Part shown: in pieces, positions 39,917 to 43,939 of the stretch | Numbering within the stretch: the stretch's first letter is position 1 | Layout: the number at the start of each line of letters is the position of its first letter | Assembly (NCBI GenBank): GCA_902494535.1 | Contig: CABUTO010000016.1 | Location: forward strand, 1-43,939 | Direction of reading: 5' to 3' | Origin: an uncultured Collinsella sp. | Lineage (GTDB): Bacteria > Actinomycetota > Coriobacteriia > Coriobacteriales > Coriobacteriaceae | Length of the DNA stretch: 43,939 bases | Notes under the pieces: model-generated | Told to the model about the DNA's origin: nothing | What the model saw: the letters and a program-made list of their open reading frames with translations, nothing else | Database searches by the model: none | Translations under genes and position numbers: made by a program

Positions 39917-40063
39917 GACAACCCTTTCTTGTGCTTATCGCCCACACACCGCCGTATGGACGCGAGCTTCACATTCTAGCAGCGCACGGGGTATATTTTC
40001 CAGCCCGTACGCCATCAGCGCGGGAATACCGTCAACGTCGCACAGAATAGCTGACGCGGGACG

Positions 40064-41605
40064 CTATTCCGCATCGACCACACGAAGCAGATACGCCACG
40101 CGCGTTGCGGCCGTGCATTTAAAACGCTCGTCCGCGCGAACGCCTGCGACCCATACCACGGCACCTCCCGGAGCCGTTCTCACCACAGGAACGCCTGCGC
40201 GCTCAGAAACGGGAATACGAGCCTCGTTGAGCAGGTCGGACACCTTCTTACTTCGCCCACTCATGCCCAACGGACACATCACATCCCCCGGCGCGGGACC
40301 GTCTACCCACAGACGCGCCAAACGCGCCTCGGCGGGAATCTCCCCGCGCGAGCCGGCGAGCATCCGTTCGCTATCGCGATCGGCAAAGCCCAGCGTCGCG
40401 GCATCCACCATAGCGACCACCCCTCCGGCACCCGCAAGTTCGCGGGCACGGCGCACAATATCGCACCCCGGCTTGACGGCTATCGGCTCTGCCACCAGGA
40501 TGCGGCCCGCCCCCAGCGGCAATCGACCGGGAATGGTGATCCAATCGGCAACTAACCCCTCGCGCGCCGCCGGGGCCTTGAATGACAGCATGCCAAACTC
40601 CACGCGCGCATCGATTCCCGCCGGCAGCGTGACCGAACCCGAGCCTTCGGCAACACAGGCAAGCACGCGCTCCACATGCCGCATCTCCGGGCGAGCGTCG
40701 GGGTCGATACGCTTAATTGCCAGTCGCACCATGCGCCGGGCAATCACCACCTCGGCCGCGGCCAGTCGGCGGGCGTCAAGGACCAGTGCACCCGCCGCCT
40801 CCTTACGCAGGCAGCTTCGAAACGCCTGTGCGGAAAGCTGGGAAAGAAAGGCGTCCTCATCGCCCAGAATTTCGCAAGCGGCGCCAATCGTCTTACAGAC
40901 GCTCGCGTTGCGCTGCGCCACCACCGGCATCACTCGATGGCGCACGTAGTTACGCAAGTACGACACGTCCTCGTTGCTCTCGTCCTCTCGCCACGGCTGA
41001 CCATGCACCTGCAGATAGCCCACGAGCTCATCATGAGTCAGGTCGAGCAAGGGACGCACCACGATATTCCTTCGGCGGGGAATGCTCGATAGACCAGCGG
41101 GCCCCGAACCCTTAATCGCGTTCATCAAAAACGTTTCCGCGCGATCCGAAGACGTGTGCGCGGTGCAGATACGAGCCGCCGTTCGCGGTGCCCCCGTCTG
41201 GGCGCAGAGCTCGCGAACATACCTTCGCGCCGCGGCATACCGCACCTCGCGGGCAGCCGCCTCGATATTGCCCGATTCATTATCAAAATAGGCATGCTCA
41301 ACACACAGCGGCAAACCATATTGTGCGCATAGGCCGCGCACAAAGGCCTCGTCGCCATCGGATGCCTCGCCGCGCAGATGATGGTTCACATGCAGCACGT
41401 GCAGTCGCTCGCGCGCGATGGGGGCTACACCGCGCCCATCCAGAATATCCAACTTTGATGTGCACGCCATAAGGAGCAAAGCCGTCGAGTCCGCACCACC
41501 TGATACCATGAGCACCACGGGGGCAGCCGTCTGCCGCATTGCCAGGGCTTTATCATCAGCCCGCGATGCAGCATGATGTCCGTAATGCTGAGATACCGTT
41601 GGCAT
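40064..41605 (-). CDS. tilS: tRNA(Ile)-lysidine synthase
   Basis: Joins lysine to C34 of the CAU-anticodon tRNA(Ile) so that it reads AUA. The protein is 513 residues, full length for the long (E. coli-like) type. The N-terminal N-type PP-loop is MVSGGADSTALLLMA near residue 35, followed by HVNHHLRG and the catalytic stretch HTSSDRAETFLMNAIKGSG. RPLLDLTHDEL and NYVRHRVMP complete the core. A C-terminal domain (about 400-510) helps bind tRNA. The ATG at 41605 follows GAGGAGG. It diverges from the beta-lactamase-fold gene across only 48 bases, so the two promoters overlap. It is essential in most bacteria. Confidence 0.94.
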   Translation of the reverse strand: MPTVSQHYGHHAASRADDKALAMRQTAAPVVLMVSGGADSTALLLMACTSKLDILDGRGVAPIARERLHVLHVNHHLRGEASDGDEAFVRGLCAQYGLPLCVEHAYFDNESGNIEAAAREVRYAAARRYVRELCAQTGAPRTAARICTAHTSSDRAETFLMNAIKGSGPAGLSSIPRRRNIVVRPLLDLTHDELVGYLQVHGQPWREDESNEDVSYLRNYVRHRVMPVVAQRNASVCKTIGAACEILGDEDAFLSQLSAQAFRSCLRKEAAGALVLDARRLAAAEVVIARRMVRLAIKRIDPDARPEMRHVERVLACVAEGSGSVTLPAGIDARVEFGMLSFKAPAAREGLVADWITIPGRLPLGAGRILVAEPIAVKPGCDIVRRARELAGAGGVVAMVDAATLGFADRDSERMLAGSRGEIPAEARLARLWVDGPAPGDVMCPLGMSGRSKKVSDLLNEARIPVSERAGVPVVRTAPGGAVVWVAGVRADERFKCTAATRVAYLLRVVDAE

Positions 41606-41653
41606 TTGCTTCCTCCTCTATTCGTTCGCACCCATTGTATCCTTTGGAATCTT

Positions 41654-42463
41654 ATGTCTCGTCTGCACCTTCATATCCTTGGCAGCGGCTCAAAAGGCAA
41701 CTGTGCGCTCATCGAAGCCCCCCGGGGGCTCATTATGGTCGATGACGGACTGTCTCGCCGCGAGACATTAAAGCGCATGGCAGAACTGGGGCTCTCGACA
41801 GACAACGTCTCGGCTCTTCTCATTACTCATGAGCATAGCGATCACATCAAGGGCCTCGATGTCTGGTGCAAGCACTGGCACGGCCCCCTCTTTGCCAGCA
41901 GGGGCACACTTTCGAGCAAAGAAAGTCTTTCGCATCTGCCTGTCGAGGAATTCGATCCCGGTGACACCCTATCCATTGCCGGCATCCAGGTGCAAACCTA
42001 CTCAACATCACACGATGTCATCAATCCTGTCGGCTATCGATTCAATGCTCTCGATGATTCAATCGGCTTTGCCACCGACACCGGAGAACTATCGAGCCAA
42101 GCCATGAACACCCTCAAAGATTGTCGAGTCCTTGCGCTCGAAAGCAACCACGATGTGACCATGCTGCGCGAGGGAGAATATCCCCGCTTTCTTCAGGAGC
42201 GCATCCTGTCTGCAAGGGGACACCTCTCCAACGACCAAGCCGCCGAAGCCGCGCGCGAACTTGTTACCGATCGCACCGAACAGCTCATTGCCATGCATAT
42301 CAGCCAAGATAACAATCGTCCGAGCCTTACCGTCAAAAGCTATGCCAAAGCTCTAGCCGCAACCCTGGATGACGAGGTCGGCAGCTCCGCCACCCTTCTC
42401 CAAGGATCACGAAAACTCTCGATATGCCCCGCAAGCCAGTATCGGCCAGCAACCATTCAATAG
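41654..42463 (+). CDS. Metallo-beta-lactamase-fold hydrolase, WalJ/YycJ-like
   Basis: A 269-residue metal hydrolase with the MBL motif THEHSDHIKGL (about residues 57-67). Earlier LHLHILGSGSKGNCALIE, middle TSHDVINPVGYRF, and the later ATDTGELS and LALESNHDVTML provide the second set of metal ligands. This pattern is that of WalJ/YycJ proteins, double-strand exonuclease-like enzymes with links to the WalRK cell-wall system and DNA replication in Firmicutes. No walRK is nearby. The ATG at 41654 has only a weak GGAA ribosome site; the longer frame is rejected. It diverges from tilS. Confidence 0.86.
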   Translation: MSRLHLHILGSGSKGNCALIEAPRGLIMVDDGLSRRETLKRMAELGLSTDNVSALLITHEHSDHIKGLDVWCKHWHGPLFASRGTLSSKESLSHLPVEEFDPGDTLSIAGIQVQTYSTSHDVINPVGYRFNALDDSIGFATDTGELSSQAMNTLKDCRVLALESNHDVTMLREGEYPRFLQERILSARGHLSNDQAAEAARELVTDRTEQLIAMHISQDNNRPSLTVKSYAKALAATLDDEVGSSATLLQGSRKLSICPASQYRPATIQ

Positions 42464-42475
42464 GCTTTCCTAGAC

Positions 42476-42520
42476 AGCAAAAGGGGCCGGGAATCGCTTC
42501 CCAGCCCCTTTTGTTATCTT
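42476..42520. terminator. Bidirectional terminator between the MBL-fold and hsp20 genes
   Basis: CAAAAGGGGC (42478-42487) and GCCCCTTTTG (42504-42513) enclose a second small stem, GGAA/TTCC. T-rich tracts follow on both strands (TTATCTTTT on plus). Confidence 0.85.
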
Positions 42521-42545
42521 TTAATAGCGCAGAACACCAACGAAG

Positions 42546-42977
42546 TTAGTCGATGGAGATCTTCGTAACGTTCTTCTTCTCAACGATCTTGGGAACCGTA
42601 ACGGTCAGGATGCCGTCAGCGTACTTAGCCGAGAGGCCCTCGCTCGAAGCGTCCTTAAGATACACGCCACGCGTCGCGCTGTACGAGCTGAACTCCTTCT
42701 GCAGGAAGTTCTTGCCCTCGTTCTCCTCGTCTTCCTCGACATTCACGCTAATGGACAGACGGCCCTCGTTAAGCTCGACATCGATATCGTCCTTGGCGAC
42801 GCCGGTCAGATAAGCCTTGACCTCATAGCCATCGCCCTTATCCTCAACGTCAACGGGGAACGCCTTAGAGGCAATCGAGTTGTTCGCTAGGTCGCTCATA
42901 TCATCAAACAGATCGAACAGCGAGCTTGCAGAGGGACGAACGCCAAAAACCGAACGATAAGGAACCATGCTTGCCAT
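42546..42977 (-). CDS. Small heat-shock protein Hsp20 (alpha-crystallin family)
   Basis: An ATP-independent holdase chaperone of 143 residues. The alpha-crystallin domain (about 42-133) shows FPVDVEDKGDGYEVKAYLTG at its start and the typical GVYLKDASSEGLSAKYADGILTVTVPK near its end, followed by a short KKNVTKISID tail. The I-x-I anchor in KISID takes the place of IEI. The ATG at 42977 follows AAAGGAGTG; a start at 43010 is unlikely. It is a single gene. The 277-bp region upstream (42978-43254) holds an 8-bp dyad but no clear CIRCE or HAIR element, so its heat-shock control is not explained by a known operator. Confidence 0.92.
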   Translation of the reverse strand: MASMVPYRSVFGVRPSASSLFDLFDDMSDLANNSIASKAFPVDVEDKGDGYEVKAYLTGVAKDDIDVELNEGRLSISVNVEEDEENEGKNFLQKEFSSYSATRGVYLKDASSEGLSAKYADGILTVTVPKIVEKKNVTKISID

Positions 42978-43043
42978 GTTTACCACTCCTTTATAGGACT
43001 GCCGAGTCATCTTCTAGGTGACTGGGACTTCTTTTGACGCTCT

Positions 43044-43072
43044 TATATATGCCCACCCAGTGCTCATATATA
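43044..43072. promoter_or_regulatory. AT-rich dyad upstream of hsp20
   Basis: TATATATG (43044-43051) and CATATATA (43065-43072), 13 bases apart, lie 67-95 bases before the hsp20 start. It could be an operator or part of the promoter, but no binding protein can be named. Confidence 0.35.
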
Positions 43073-43254
43073 CATCGACTATAAAGTTTTTTGAGTCCAC
43101 TACTATAAGCATATCTAAGTGTGTATGACTCAGGTTTTAGGAAGGTTAAGGTTCTTTGAACCAGAGCTTAAATAACGAGTATGTCCACAGCTACAAATAA
43201 CAAGGGGCTTACAATGAGCGCGTATACGTTGTTGGAAACGAGCTAAAGGGCATC

Positions 43255-43722
43255 ATGGACGACCAAAACCAGAACAATATGTTTATGCCGACGCAGGGGG
43301 AAGATACTTCCGCGCAGCCACCACGGTTCCATCGCCCCCACATCTCGCAAGAGCCCATTAATGATGCAGAGCCCGAGTATGTTACGAGAAATCGATATCA
43401 AACGCTCGAGGATGCCCAGACGGGACGTAAGCATATGGGCGTCGCATCGAGCGATCCCGTATATCTGAAAGATGCACCGTTATCAAAAAACAGCGCGATC
43501 AATGACGTCCCGACGAAAACGCCCAAAACTCGACAGCAAAGAGGTCCTCGACCTAAGCAAACCTTAACGCATTCGGCTCGTTATCTCGAGACGCCAAAAC
43601 AAGGGAAAACGATCTTCGTATCGTCAAGTAAACGACGTAAGCAACATCGACTGACAATTCTGCTTTTGATCATTGTGGTCATAGCAATTGCCCTTGTGAT
43701 TCGATTTATTGTCTTTAAATAA
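43255..43722 (+). CDS. Hypothetical tail-anchored membrane protein
   Basis: Unrecognised 155-residue protein. The first 130 residues are polar, rich in Gln, Pro, Lys and Arg, and low in predicted structure. The C-terminus is a single hydrophobic segment (LTILLLIIVVIAIALVIRFI, about 133-152) with only a few residues after it. Basic residues (SSKRRKQHR) directly before the segment would keep the N-terminal part in the cytoplasm, a tail-anchor layout. The ATG at 43255 follows AAAGGG. It is a single gene, convergent with an rRNA operon. Function unknown. Confidence 0.7.
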   Translation: MDDQNQNNMFMPTQGEDTSAQPPRFHRPHISQEPINDAEPEYVTRNRYQTLEDAQTGRKHMGVASSDPVYLKDAPLSKNSAINDVPTKTPKTRQQRGPRPKQTLTHSARYLETPKQGKTIFVSSSKRRKQHRLTILLLIIVVIAIALVIRFIVFK

Positions 43723-43789
43723 AAGCTCATTACCCATAAGCCCAACCGGGTTACAGGTGAAATGCAACTATATTGTGAAGTGTTAACGC

Positions 43790-43825
43790 AAAAAAGGGGG
43801 AGGCCGCGAGTCCTCCCCCTTTTTT
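43790..43825. terminator. Bidirectional terminator between the tail-anchored gene and the rRNA operon
   Basis: A perfect 14-bp stem (AAAAAAGGGGGAGG and complement, eight-base loop) ends in TTTTTT on either strand. It closes both the plus-strand hypothetical gene and the minus-strand 5S rRNA transcript. A second hairpin, GACGGC/GCCGTC (43836-43852), lies between it and the 5S gene. Confidence 0.9.
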
Positions 43826-43857
43826 CAATCTCGATGACGGCTCGGTGCCGTCCACCG

Positions 43858-43939
43858 GTCAGCGGCGCCCTGGCCTCCCACGGGCTGACCCCGCAGTACT
43901 CTCGGCGCGATGGGGCTTAGCTTCCGGGTTCGGAACGGG
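43858..43939 (-). rRNA. rrf: 5S ribosomal RNA, 3' part (continues beyond the window)
   Basis: On the minus strand the sequence entering from the window edge reads CCCGTTCCGAACCCGGAAGC, then TAAGCCCC, the conserved loop B/C region of 5S rRNA. GTACTGCGGGG and CCGTGGGAG (helices IV and V) follow, then GCGCCGCTGACC near the 3' end. The 5' third is outside the window, so the 3' end at about 43858 is estimated from the usual length and cannot be checked by pairing. It should be the last gene of an rRNA operon transcribed toward the terminator at 43790-43825. Confidence 0.9.

Noticed and set aside
43080..43140. HAIR element (CTTGAGT-N7-ACTCAAG) upstream of hsp20
   Set aside because: TTGAGT and ACTCA half-sites exist, but about 30 bases apart instead of seven, so they do not make a HspR site.

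Overview
The window is chromosomal DNA from a GC-rich bacterium with compact, mostly C/G-ending genes. Its gene content (split transketolase, EF-G-like protein with altered G motifs, hpt-ftsH after tilS, hypothetical proteins of Coriobacteriia type, recurrent short intergenic palindromes) suggests an intestinal actinobacterium of the class Coriobacteriia, most likely Collinsella. That assignment is inference from style and gene content, not from a database comparison. Forty protein genes or gene remnants and the 3' part of a 5S rRNA gene are supported.

Layout. 1-118: right end of an IS3-family element. 0.2-3.1 kb: ilvE, a DedA membrane protein and cysE. 3.2-7.5 kb: a MarR regulator followed by the two subunits of a heterodimeric ABC exporter, with a promoter overlapped by two repeated operator-like sites. 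7.6-12.9 kb: small unknown proteins, a nitroreductase, a Fis-type regulator with a decayed AAA domain, a YeiH-type exporter and a divergent GntR regulator. 13-18 kb: glmS, a LacI regulator, a HAD phosphatase and a three-cysteine LarE. 18.06-18.86 kb: a gene-poor island holding the last 43 codons of a winged-helix protein and, directly upstream of them, ten copies of a 9-bp motif, all between two direct copies of a palindromic repeat.

18.8-26.3 kb: a sugar operon on the minus strand (PTS EIIBC, GatZ-like protein, transaldolase, split transketolase, EIIA) with a divergent LacI regulator. The gene set suggests import and phosphorylation of a ketose or related sugar, which is then passed to the pentose phosphate pool. 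26.4-28.2 kb: a secreted nuclease and a complete IS200-type element. 28.2-33 kb: the EF-G-like protein and a polar amino-acid ABC importer. 33-43 kb: an unusual inverted-repeat element, then mostly housekeeping genes (RNA uracil methyltransferase, PHP phosphoesterase, aminotransferase, ftsH, hpt, tilS, a WalJ-like metallo-beta-lactamase, hsp20). The window ends with a small tail-anchored protein and the convergent end of an rRNA operon.

The most unusual feature is the 18.3-18.7 kb array, which looks like the operator region and the DNA-binding C-terminus of an autoregulated gene whose middle has been deleted. Other points of interest are the kinase-free sugar operon with an unpaired GatZ, the orphan three-cysteine LarE, a 139-bp element with perfect 35-bp inverted termini, and two classes of recurring intergenic palindromes.
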